Notes under the pieces: model-generated
The model's input: the letters and a program-made list of their open reading frames with translations, nothing else
Database searches by the model: none
Told to the model about the DNA's origin: nothing
Source: an uncultured Clostridia bacterium
Lineage (GTDB): Bacteria > Bacillota > Clostridia > Lachnospirales > Lachnospiraceae
Direction of reading: 5' to 3'
DNA: 5,997 nt
Assembly: GCA_937888895.1 (NCBI GenBank)
Contig: CALASV010000191.1
Coordinates: 1 to 5,997, forward strand
Shown here: positions 1 through 5,997 of the stretch, piece by piece
Layout of the letters: each line of letters begins with the position of its first letter
Position numbering within the stretch: the first letter of the stretch is position 1
Translations under genes and position numbers: made by a program

Positions 1-227
1 GCTGCACACATACCCGGAAGATGAGCTGCACCACCTGCACCTGCAATAATTACTTTAAAGCCTTTCTCTTTTGCTGTCTTTGCATAATCAAAAAATACAT
101 CTGGCATACGATGAGCAGAAATTACTGTCACCTCATATTCAATACCAAACTTGTCTAACATTTCTGCTGCCTTACTCATTACTGGAAGGTCCGAATCACT
201 TCCCATTACAATTCCTACTTTTGCCAT
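1..227 (-). CDS. purE: N5-carboxyaminoimidazole ribonucleotide mutase (PurE class I), 3' end cut off by window edge
   Basis: PurE moves the carboxylate of N5-CAIR to give CAIR in de novo purine synthesis and acts in the cytoplasm as an octamer. My translation from the ATG at 227 gives 75 full residues. They begin MAKVGIVMGSDSDLPVM and carry three family hallmarks: the phosphate-binding loop GSDSD (residues 9-13), the catalytic SAHR motif (37-40, His39) and the glycine-rich AGAGGAAHLPGM stretch (62-73). About half of the usual 160-170 residues is present; the rest lies beyond the window. An AGGAG site at about 236-240, 8 nt before the ATG, fixes the start. The gene begins 15 nt after the aminopeptidase stop, so it is probably co-transcribed with that gene. 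There is no room for a separate leader or riboswitch, and I saw no clear internal promoter just upstream. The identification is very secure. Confidence 0.97.
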   Translation of the reverse strand, partial: MAKVGIVMGSDSDLPVMSKAAEMLDKFGIEYEVTVISAHRMPDVFFDYAKTAKEKGFKVIIAGAGGAAHLPGMCA

Positions 228-242
228 TTTCTTATCTCCTTT

Positions 243-2255
243 TTACTGTTTATTTTGTTCATATTCTTCCAAAGGTTTATTTAATTCCTCTGTTCCTTGT
301 AATACAAAACGACCATCTTTTATTAATATCGTCTTTGTTCCATCTTTCTTTAACGAAGAAATTTCTCCAATTTCGCCATAAGGAATTGTTATATCCGTAT
401 GACAATTAAAATATGCCTTTTCTGGTTCTGTATGACGAAGTTTAGAACATTCATTCTCTCTTGCAATAATTTCCTTACCATCTCGATTATATACTTTATG
501 GTCTTCACTTCTCTTATAACAAGTATCACCAATTGCAAAATGTGGACCTGTCTTTTCTGCAATCAAAACAGGAAGTTTTGATGCGATTTGATATTTTTCA
601 CCCATAACAAATGCTGTCGTGTTTGTTCCAATTGCAAATTCTCCAAGTGGCAACCATTCATGATGAAATAATAAATTTTCGGATAAGAAATTTTGATTTT
701 CTTCTTCTGTTTTGAAATTCTCACAAGAAAGTTTTTCCGTTTTTCCATCTTTAAACCATATTTTTAAGTTTTTATATTCATATTTTCCAATAAATATTTT
801 GGATACATGTAATAAACCATTTGTTCCTTTTAATACAGGGGAAGTAAATACTTCTCCTACTGGAATATTGACATCAGCTGTACAATTTTCAAACTTTGTT
901 TCTTTTTCAGGCTCTTTTGTTTCCATTAACATTACTGTTAAATTTGTTTCATTACCATTTGTTCCAACAATTTGACAGGCATATCCAGTATCTAATTCAT
1001 CAATCAATGCTTGTTGTATTTTTATATAAGTTTCATTCGAAAGTGTATTACAACGCACCGTTTCTGCAAAAATTTCTTCAAATTGCTCGCTAATGGAAGG
1101 CATTGGATACGCAATAATCGTATATGATGTTTCATCGCTTTTTATATACTGACAAGCAATTTCCGAATAGCTTCTTCCTGAATCTAATTCTAATTTTACT
1201 TGTCGTTTATTTAAATGGACCGCTTCTTTTTTATTGACTGGAAGAAAATCCGGTTCTCCAAATGTTTGTACAATCGCAGGGCCAATATATTCCGATAACA
1301 TCTGTTTTTGTTCTTCAAATAATACTTTTGTATTTTCTAATTCACGAGTAGCATACGTTTTATCTAAATATAAAGCCTTATCTTGTCTATGGTCATACTC
1401 ATATTGTGGATTTACTTTACTACGAGCACCCTGTCTTGCAACTACTCTTACACCATTTGCTTCAAACTTTTGAATTGCTACTGCCATCATTCGTTCAAAA
1501 CCAATCGGATAAGATACTAACGCTACGCCTTGCTCTTTTCGATGTACACCCATTACTTCAAAACCACGATATCCATCTACATAAGTATCTGCCATTGCTT
1601 CAATATCAGCCTGTGGCATTTGATTTAAAAACTGTGCAATTTTTTCCTCATTTTCTGTAATGTAATCTCCGTATTGATATAATGCATTTTCATCGTTAGA
1701 AAAAATAATTTCTTTTGCAAATACGTTTTCTTTGCTATAAGTTTCCAATAAAAACTTTTCCATATACTCTCTATGATAATCTAACATATGACTTTTATAT
1801 GCCTCTTTCGCATCTTTTAAAGCAAATTCATCATACGATTCATAGCGAACATAAATTTCTAAAAACAATTCCATTGTAATTGTCATAAAATACCAGTTTT
1901 GTTTCATTGCATCAGAAATCAAACCCATTAATTTTGCTGACAATGCAGAAAGAAAACGACCTTCTTTCATTCCAAAATGCTTCACTGCTACTGTTGGATT
2001 GATATCATTTACTTCATAATTGCTTGGTAAAACTTTCTCATATAATGTTTCATTCCATTGTTTTGACTCTTCTATAGAAAGAGTTTTATATTCTTTTGTT
2101 TCTACCAAACGAGCCACTTCTACTACATTTAAAATAAATTGTGCTTCTTTCTTAAAATAATCTTGATATTTTTCAGGAACTTCCTGTATCTGTGCAATTT
2201 CACGAATACGTTCTACACAAAGTTCATATCTTTCTCTAATAAAATCTAACTCCAT
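243..2255 (-). CDS. M29-family (AmpS/PepS/aminopeptidase T-like) metallo-aminopeptidase with an extra N-terminal region
   Basis: This is probably a cytoplasmic two-metal aminopeptidase that removes N-terminal residues from peptides. The C-terminal half shows the expected M29 metal and catalytic residues in order: Glu468 in NIPVGEVFTSP, Glu539 in LGEF, Glu567 and His572 five residues apart in AEKTGPHFAIG, Tyr580, and the His-x-Asp pair His619/Asp621 in CHTDITIPYGEIG. Residues 243-300 resemble the start of the family's N-terminal domain, with a Rossmann-like run ending in GVRVVARQGAR. At 670 residues it is much longer than the usual 400-415. Residues 1 to about 200 are extra, charged and mostly helical in appearance, with no motif I recognise. 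The Tyr sits eight residues after His572, whereas I recall seven in typical members. No signal peptide or membrane segment is seen. AGGAG at 2261-2265, 5 nt upstream, supports the ATG at 2255. Family assignment is from recalled motifs, not a search; substrate preference is unknown. Confidence 0.82.
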   Translation of the reverse strand: MELDFIRERYELCVERIREIAQIQEVPEKYQDYFKKEAQFILNVVEVARLVETKEYKTLSIEESKQWNETLYEKVLPSNYEVNDINPTVAVKHFGMKEGRFLSALSAKLMGLISDAMKQNWYFMTITMELFLEIYVRYESYDEFALKDAKEAYKSHMLDYHREYMEKFLLETYSKENVFAKEIIFSNDENALYQYGDYITENEEKIAQFLNQMPQADIEAMADTYVDGYRGFEVMGVHRKEQGVALVSYPIGFERMMAVAIQKFEANGVRVVARQGARSKVNPQYEYDHRQDKALYLDKTYATRELENTKVLFEEQKQMLSEYIGPAIVQTFGEPDFLPVNKKEAVHLNKRQVKLELDSGRSYSEIACQYIKSDETSYTIIAYPMPSISEQFEEIFAETVRCNTLSNETYIKIQQALIDELDTGYACQIVGTNGNETNLTVMLMETKEPEKETKFENCTADVNIPVGEVFTSPVLKGTNGLLHVSKIFIGKYEYKNLKIWFKDGKTEKLSCENFKTEEENQNFLSENLLFHHEWLPLGEFAIGTNTTAFVMGEKYQIASKLPVLIAEKTGPHFAIGDTCYKRSEDHKVYNRDGKEIIARENECSKLRHTEPEKAYFNCHTDITIPYGEIGEISSLKKDGTKTILIKDGRFVLQGTEELNKPLEEYEQNKQ

Positions 2256-2260
2256 GTTAA

Positions 2261-2265
2261 CTCCT
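2261..2265 (-). promoter_or_regulatory. Ribosome binding site of the M29 aminopeptidase gene
   Basis: The minus strand reads AAAAAAGGAGTTAACATG. The AGGAG core is 5 nt from the ATG at 2255 and lies in the 13-nt gap after the DUF6142-like gene. It supports the long N-terminal region being translated, rather than a later start that would give a protein of standard M29 length. Confidence 0.75.
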
Positions 2266-2268
2266 TTT

Positions 2269-2598
2269 TTATACTCTAATGGCTACACCCATCACATACA
2301 ATATAAAATAAACAACAAACAATGTTCCATTCAAAAGAATACCTACTATAGAAAATCTATAAGACACTTCTCTTTCTTGAAGACCTTTTATCGCTAATAC
2401 TGCACCAAAGAAAGCAAAAAAAGCATCTAATATTCCAATTATCCCCATTATCATTTCTACATTTCCGTTTGTTATTGTAGAATAAGTACTAAGTGCAATA
2501 AAAATTCCCCATGCAAGTATACTAATTACTGTAGATATAATTCCGACTTTAGAATGTTGCTTTTTTCTAAAATGCAAAGAACCTTTTTTTTCCTTCAT
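2269..2598 (-). CDS. Small three-helix membrane protein, DUF6142-like
   Basis: This is a 109-residue protein of unknown function. It starts with a short basic cytoplasmic-looking tail (MKEKKGSLHFRKKQHSKVG) followed by three hydrophobic segments at about residues 19-40, 48-70 and 83-106. The first loop is short and polar (TITNGN) and the second is charged (KGLQEREVSYR). The HSK-x-GI entry into the first helix, the GIIGILDAFFAFFG middle helix and the third helix (SIVGILLNG onward) resemble what I recall of DUF6142, a family of small membrane proteins in Lachnospiraceae and relatives. I cannot confirm this without a profile search. The ATG at 2598 has only a weak purine-rich site (GGGAAAG), and no better start is visible nearby. 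It sits 31 nt after the VanZ-like gene and 13 nt before the aminopeptidase gene, so it is probably part of one transcript. Confidence 0.8.
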   Translation of the reverse strand: MKEKKGSLHFRKKQHSKVGIISTVISILAWGIFIALSTYSTITNGNVEMIMGIIGILDAFFAFFGAVLAIKGLQEREVSYRFSIVGILLNGTLFVVYFILYVMGVAIRV

Positions 2599-2629
2599 GT
2601 CTTTCCCAACTTTCTCTTCTAAAACCTTC

Positions 2630-3109
2630 TTATTGATTTTGATTTATATATGGAATTATTTTTTTATTGAATATATGTTTTGTAGTATAATAAATCAAAA
2701 AACCAACAAAACCACCAAGTGCATTCAAAAAAATATCATCTACATCAAATGCACCTACTTTTGTTACTAACTGAACACTTTCTACTAAAAAACTAAAAAG
2801 AGCAGATAAAAAAATACTACCAAAAAAACTTTTTCCTATCTTAGAAAAGAATGGTAAACAAAATCCAAATGGTACAAAAGCAATTACATTACCTAGCAAA
2901 TTGACAAGCACTGTTTTCCACCCTAGTGTTTCTCTATACTTCCAAAATCGTTTAATTTCTTTAAATAATTCCAAATTATATCTATAATGTCTTTCTTCCA
3001 TTGTTCTTCCATAACTTTCAGAAAAAAATAATAGATAAGAAAGTAATAAAATATATAAAATAAAAAAAATCACCATAGAAAAATGGATTTTCTTTCTAAC
3101 CTTACTCAT
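2630..3109 (-). CDS. VanZ-like family membrane protein
   Basis: This is a 159-residue membrane protein. VanZ-like proteins are named for the teicoplanin-resistance accessory protein VanZ, but most genomic members have no proven role. Four hydrophobic segments are seen at about residues 11-30, 66-88, 95-117 and 126-143. The family pattern is clear: NLLGNVIAFVPFGFCLP (70-86), an Glu110-x-x-Gln113 pair in SFLVESVQLV, then GAFDVDDIFLNALGGFVGF (119-137) with the acidic DVDD and the Asn before the last helix. I chose the ATG at 3109 because AGAGGA lies just upstream, the protein then has the usual VanZ length, and the next segment is a normal basic N-terminus plus first helix. A longer reading from 3283 would have to be translated through the pheT terminator. 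The gene is visibly more AT-rich than pheT. It appears to be the first gene of the downstream unit; nothing nearby suggests a van resistance cluster. Confidence 0.88.
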   Translation of the reverse strand: MSKVRKKIHFSMVIFFILYILLLSYLLFFSESYGRTMEERHYRYNLELFKEIKRFWKYRETLGWKTVLVNLLGNVIAFVPFGFCLPFFSKIGKSFFGSIFLSALFSFLVESVQLVTKVGAFDVDDIFLNALGGFVGFLIYYTTKHIFNKKIIPYINQNQ

Positions 3110-3113
3110 AAAA

Positions 3114-3119
3114 TCCTCT
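3114..3119 (-). promoter_or_regulatory. Ribosome binding site that sets the VanZ-like start
   Basis: The minus strand reads TAGAGGATTTTATG, placing AGAGGA 4 nt before the ATG at 3109. This supports the 159-residue form over the 217-residue open frame, and over the next internal ATG (residue 12), which has no purine-rich site before it. Confidence 0.65.
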
Positions 3120-3159
3120 ATTCTAAACTTATACTCCAATTTGTCCACATCATATATGT

Positions 3160-3188
3160 TTCTAATTTTAGAGTATACAATATTAGAA
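3160..3188. repeat. Short inverted repeat in the gap before the VanZ-like gene
   Basis: TTCTAAT at 3160-3166 pairs perfectly with ATTAGAA at 3182-3188 across a 15-base centre. The repeat surrounds the candidate -10 element at 3172-3177, so it could be an operator. However, 7-bp AT-only arms can easily arise by chance in DNA of this composition. Confidence 0.3.
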
Positions 3189-3200
3189 AAAGATATGCAA
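3172..3200 (-). promoter_or_regulatory. Candidate sigma-A-type promoter for the VanZ-like / DUF6142 / aminopeptidase / purE unit
   Basis: On the minus strand TTGCAT (3200-3195) is followed, after exactly 17 bases, by TATACT (3177-3172). The -10 matches consensus at five of six positions; the -35 keeps only the TTG with certainty. It lies downstream of the pheT terminator and about 60 nt before the VanZ-like start, where a promoter for the next unit is expected. The match is modest in a very AT-rich gap. Confidence 0.4.
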
Positions 3201-3211
3201 GAAAAGGTTTT

Positions 3212-3260
3212 CAAAATAATAACAAAATCTGTCCCATCGCTAAACATGGGACAGATTTTT
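3212..3260 (-). terminator. Intrinsic terminator of the pheST operon
   Basis: A perfect 14-bp inverted repeat occupies 3224-3237 and 3246-3259, with an 8-nt loop. Read on the minus strand, the stem carries a GC-containing core (CTGTCCCAT paired with ATGGGACAG) flanked by A and T runs, and is followed by TTTTGTTATTATTTTG. It starts about 7 nt after the pheT stop codon, as expected for a Rho-independent terminator. The A-rich 5' side also gives a T run on the plus strand, so it could work in both directions, although no plus-strand gene is seen here. Confidence 0.9.
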
Positions 3261-3266
3261 ATCGTT

Positions 3267-5705
3267 TTACTGACGAAGCTCAATACCTGCTTCGGAAAGT
3301 TTCTTTAAGATTTTTTGCATTACTTCGGTAATATCTTTTTCTTCGAGTGTTCTATCTTTTGCTCGGAATGTAATAGAGTATGCCATTGATTTATAGCCTT
3401 CTTGAATCTGGCTACCTTCATAAATATCAAATAACTTGCAGTCTTCTAATAATTTACCACCGTTCTTTACGATAATTTCTTCAATCTGACCTGCCATAAT
3501 CTCTTTCTTTACTAACATACTGATATCACGAGTTACTGCTGGGAATTTTGCAATACCTGCATATTTAATATCAAATCTTGCTTTACTTACCACTTCTGGC
3601 ATATCAAGTACAGCAATATAAGCCTTTTCTCCAATTTCATAAGTATCTGCTACTTCTGGATGAATTTCACCCATATAACCAATCACAACGCCTTCATAAG
3701 AAATTTCAGCCTGTCTTCCTGGATGTAAGAAATTCTTTCCTGCCTTTGGATTATAAGAAAGCTTTTCTTTTAATCCTGCTTTTTCTAATACTTCTTCTAC
3801 AACACCCTTTAAATCAAAGAAATCACCAGTACCATACATACCAAGTGTTAACTGCATTCTTTCATCTGGAAGTTCTGTTAATGGAAGTGCCTTTGGTAAA
3901 TAAATATTTGCTAATTCATATAAACGAACATTTTTATTTCTTCTATTATAGTTAGTCGATAAAGAAGTTAACATACCATTTAATGGAATCGTTCTCATAA
4001 TACTATAATCTTCGCCAAGTGGATTAGAAATCGTTACTGTTTGGCGTAATACATCATCCTCTGCTAAACGCAATTTATCAAATACTTTTGGACTTTCAAA
4101 AGAGTATGTCATTGCTTCAGAGAAGCCAAACTTTTCTACAGTTTCTCTTGCTAATGCTTCAATACGAAGTTTGAAAGAAAGCTTACCTGTCGTTGCTTCC
4201 CCTGTTGGTAAAGAAACTGGAATATTATCATAACCATAAAAACGTGCTACTTCTTCTGCTAAATCTGCTTGACAAAGTACATCTTGTCTCCAGCTTGGAA
4301 CAATTACTTCATCGGTTGCTTCATCAAAATCTAAATCTACTTTCTTGAAATAACCAATCATTGTTTCTTTGGAAAGATTTGTACCAAGTAACTGATTTGC
4401 CTTTTCCCAAGAGAATTTTACACGATGACCAGTTCTTACTTGTGGATATACATCCACACAACCACCAACAACTTCACCAGCACCTAATTCTTCAATTAAC
4501 TGACAAGCACGATTGATAGCTTCCATTGCTGTATTAGGGTCAAGACCTTTTTCAAACTTAGAAGAAGCATCGGTACGAAGACCTACTTTCTTAGAAGAAA
4601 GACGAATATTTGTACCATCAAAACAAGCTGCTTCAAATAACATTGTCTTTACATTGTCTGTAATTTTAGAATTTTCGCCACCCATAATACCAGCAATACC
4701 AACTGGCTTTTCACCATCACAAATCATCAATACAGAAGAATCTACAGTTCTTACAACACCGTCAAGTGTCTGGAATTGTTCTCCATCTTCAGCACGACGA
4801 ACTACAATTTTATTTCCTGCAATAGTTTCTAAATCATAAGCGTGCATTGGCTGAGAATATTCTTCCATGACATAATTTGTAATATCTACGATATTGTTAA
4901 TTGGACGAATGCCCTGTGCTGCTAATCTTCTTTGCATCCACATTGGAGATGGTCCAATTTTAATATTTTTTACTACTCTACCTACATATCTCTTACAAAG
5001 GTCAGTATCTTTAATTTCTACTGAAATATAATCGGAAGCTTTTTCATCATTTCCTGTCTCTTTAATTACTGGAGGGCAAAATGGCTTATTAAATGTAGCA
5101 GCAGCTTCTCTTGCAATACCAATAACACCAAAACAATCGACACGGTTAGATGTTACTTCGTATTCAAATACAACTTCATGTAAGCCCATTGCTTCTACTG
5201 CATTGGAACCAAGCTTAATACCATCATACTCTTTATTATCACTAAAAATATAAATACCACGTTCTGGTGCATCTGGATACATATCTCTGGAAGAACCAAG
5301 TTCCTCTACGGAACACATCATACCGTTACTTTCTACCCCACGAAGTTTACCCTTCTTAATCTTTGCACCACCAGATACTCTCTTACCATCATGACCACAA
5401 GCGACACGACCACCATCTAAAACAACAGGAACGATATCACCCTCTTTTACATTTGGTGCACCTGTTACAATTTGAACAACAGTGCCTTCTTCGTCAATCT
5501 GTACTTGACATACAATTAACTTGTCAGCATCAGGGTGACGCTCAATCTTTAAAATCTTTGCTACCACTATTTTATCTAAATCTTCATCTAAAACTTCAAA
5601 ACCTTCTACTTTTGTACCACTGAGTGTCATTGCATCTGTGTACTCTTGTGGAGTTACATCTAACTCTGGTACATAAGCCTTAATCCATGACATTGATGTA
5701 TTCAT
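3267..5705 (-). CDS. pheT: Phenylalanine--tRNA ligase beta subunit
   Basis: PheT is the large subunit of the cytoplasmic alpha2-beta2 synthetase that charges tRNA-Phe; it binds tRNA and edits mischarged Tyr-tRNA-Phe. The 812-residue length is normal. Domains seen in order: an N-terminal piece (NTSMSWIKAYVPEL); the EMAP-type tRNA-binding OB fold at about 45-155 (VVAKILKIERHPDADKL, then GAPNV and GVESNGMMCS); the B3/B4 editing domain at about 220-400 (RPINNIVDITNYVM, QPMHAYD, GIAGIMGG, GLRTDASSKFEKGLDP); the B5 domain at about 425-500 (PSWRQDV, DLAEEVARFYGYDNIP); the synthetase-like core at about 510-700 (NPLGEDYSIMRT, LHPGRQAEI, GYMGEIHP); and the C-terminal anticodon-binding FDX-ACB fold at about 718-811 (FPAVTRDISMLV). 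The ATG at 5705 has AAAGGAAA 8-10 nt upstream; the in-frame ATG four codons later has none at a suitable distance. It follows pheS by 21 nt and ends at a terminator. No damage is seen. Confidence 0.98.
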   Translation of the reverse strand: MNTSMSWIKAYVPELDVTPQEYTDAMTLSGTKVEGFEVLDEDLDKIVVAKILKIERHPDADKLIVCQVQIDEEGTVVQIVTGAPNVKEGDIVPVVLDGGRVACGHDGKRVSGGAKIKKGKLRGVESNGMMCSVEELGSSRDMYPDAPERGIYIFSDNKEYDGIKLGSNAVEAMGLHEVVFEYEVTSNRVDCFGVIGIAREAAATFNKPFCPPVIKETGNDEKASDYISVEIKDTDLCKRYVGRVVKNIKIGPSPMWMQRRLAAQGIRPINNIVDITNYVMEEYSQPMHAYDLETIAGNKIVVRRAEDGEQFQTLDGVVRTVDSSVLMICDGEKPVGIAGIMGGENSKITDNVKTMLFEAACFDGTNIRLSSKKVGLRTDASSKFEKGLDPNTAMEAINRACQLIEELGAGEVVGGCVDVYPQVRTGHRVKFSWEKANQLLGTNLSKETMIGYFKKVDLDFDEATDEVIVPSWRQDVLCQADLAEEVARFYGYDNIPVSLPTGEATTGKLSFKLRIEALARETVEKFGFSEAMTYSFESPKVFDKLRLAEDDVLRQTVTISNPLGEDYSIMRTIPLNGMLTSLSTNYNRRNKNVRLYELANIYLPKALPLTELPDERMQLTLGMYGTGDFFDLKGVVEEVLEKAGLKEKLSYNPKAGKNFLHPGRQAEISYEGVVIGYMGEIHPEVADTYEIGEKAYIAVLDMPEVVSKARFDIKYAGIAKFPAVTRDISMLVKKEIMAGQIEEIIVKNGGKLLEDCKLFDIYEGSQIQEGYKSMAYSITFRAKDRTLEEKDITEVMQKILKKLSEAGIELRQ

Positions 5706-5713
5706 ACTGTTAA

Positions 5714-5721
5714 TTTCCTTT
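5714..5721 (-). promoter_or_regulatory. Ribosome binding site of pheT
   Basis: AAAGGAAA on the minus strand lies in the 21-nt pheS-pheT gap, with 10 nt between the AAGGA core and the ATG at 5705. It decides between the ATG at 5705 and the one four codons downstream, in favour of the first. Confidence 0.6.
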
Positions 5722-5726
5722 CTATC

Positions 5727-5997
5727 TTAGAATTGTTTTAAGAATCTCACATCATTCTCGTAGAGGAGACGCATATCATCAATTTCGTATTTTAAGAGTG
5801 CGATACGCTCTAATCCTACACCGAATGCAAAGCCTGTGTATTCATTTGGGTCAATGCCACTCATTTCTAATACTCTTGGGTGAACCATACCACAGCCTAA
5901 AATTTCAATCCAACCAGAGCCTTTACAGAAACGACATCCTTTACCACCACATTTAAAACAAGTAACATCTACTTCAGCAGATGGTTCTGTAAATGGG
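5727..5997 (-). CDS. pheS: Phenylalanine--tRNA ligase alpha subunit, C-terminal 89 residues (5' end outside window)
   Basis: PheS is the catalytic subunit that activates phenylalanine and transfers it to tRNA-Phe. My translation of the visible end begins PFTEPSAEVDV and contains the class II motif 3 region GFAFGVGLERIALLKY, whose Arg binds ATP, then the conserved end ENDVRFLKQF before a TAA at 5729-5727. Fragment residues 13-24 form CFKCGGKGCRFC, a Cys-x2-Cys / Cys-x2-Cys knuckle seen in Gram-positive PheS proteins and replaced in E. coli by a shorter non-Cys loop. It is followed by GWIEILGCGMVHPRVL. About 250 residues of the usual 340 lie beyond the window. It is co-transcribed with pheT. 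Confidence 0.98.
   Translation of the reverse strand, partial: PFTEPSAEVDVTCFKCGGKGCRFCKGSGWIEILGCGMVHPRVLEMSGIDPNEYTGFAFGVGLERIALLKYEIDDMRLLYENDVRFLKQF

Noticed and set aside
71..1660. Plus-strand open frames, and a minus-strand 61-codon frame at 563-748, within purE and the aminopeptidase gene
   Set aside because: All lie inside well-supported coding sequence in another frame and have no recognisable domain.
2630..3109. VanZ-like gene as a glycopeptide resistance determinant
   Set aside because: No van regulatory, ligase or peptidase genes are nearby. VanZ-like proteins are widespread in Firmicutes without any link to resistance.
3212..3260. Hairpin after pheT as a T-box or other riboswitch element
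   Set aside because: It is a simple perfect stem with a short loop and a T-rich tail directly after a stop codon, with no T-box sequence or further conserved stems. A terminator explains it fully.
3110..3283. N-terminal extension of the VanZ-like frame to a start at 3283, overlapping the end of pheT by 17 nt
   Set aside because: The extension is encoded by the pheT terminator hairpin and AT-rich leader. It adds no family-like sequence, while a ribosome binding site and a VanZ-typical length support the ATG at 3109.
3083..3331. Plus-strand open frame of 82 codons across the intergenic gap and terminator
   Set aside because: It covers both ends of real minus-strand genes and the terminator, resembles no known protein, and is most simply explained by chance.
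3578..5623. Several plus-strand open frames of 86-125 codons inside pheT
   Set aside because: They are antisense to a fully intact pheT and show odd Leu/His/Gln-rich composition typical of frames opposite a real gene.

Overview
The window is AT-rich. Every gene that can be supported lies on the minus strand, so transcription runs from the high-coordinate end to the low-coordinate end. AGGAG-type ribosome binding sites, exclusive use of TAA stops in the five genes whose ends are visible, a Cys4 knuckle in PheS and a small DUF6142-like membrane protein together suggest a low-GC Firmicute, most likely a clostridium of the Lachnospiraceae type. The genus cannot be named from this sequence alone.

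Layout in transcription order: (1) the 3' end of pheS (5997-5727) and all of pheT (5705-3267). These encode the two subunits of phenylalanyl-tRNA synthetase, separated by 21 nt, and end in a strong intrinsic terminator directly after the pheT stop (about 3260-3212). (2) A non-coding gap of about 157 nt (3110-3266) with the terminator, a possible sigma-A-type promoter and a short inverted repeat. (3) A probable second transcription unit: a VanZ-like membrane protein (3109-2630), a three-helix DUF6142-like membrane protein (2598-2269), a 670-residue M29-family metallo-aminopeptidase with an extra N-terminal region (2255-243), and purE (227 to the window edge at 1). Gaps in this unit are 31, 13 and 15 nt.

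The synthetase operon is standard housekeeping. The second unit is a looser collection: two small membrane proteins of unknown role, a cytoplasmic peptidase, and a purine-biosynthesis enzyme that would be co-transcribed with them. The least ordinary features are the roughly 200-residue N-terminal extension on the aminopeptidase and the position of purE 15 nt behind it, which leaves no room for a purine riboswitch or its own leader. I saw no mobile element, CRISPR array, tRNA, rRNA or defence system, and I do not claim a new system here.
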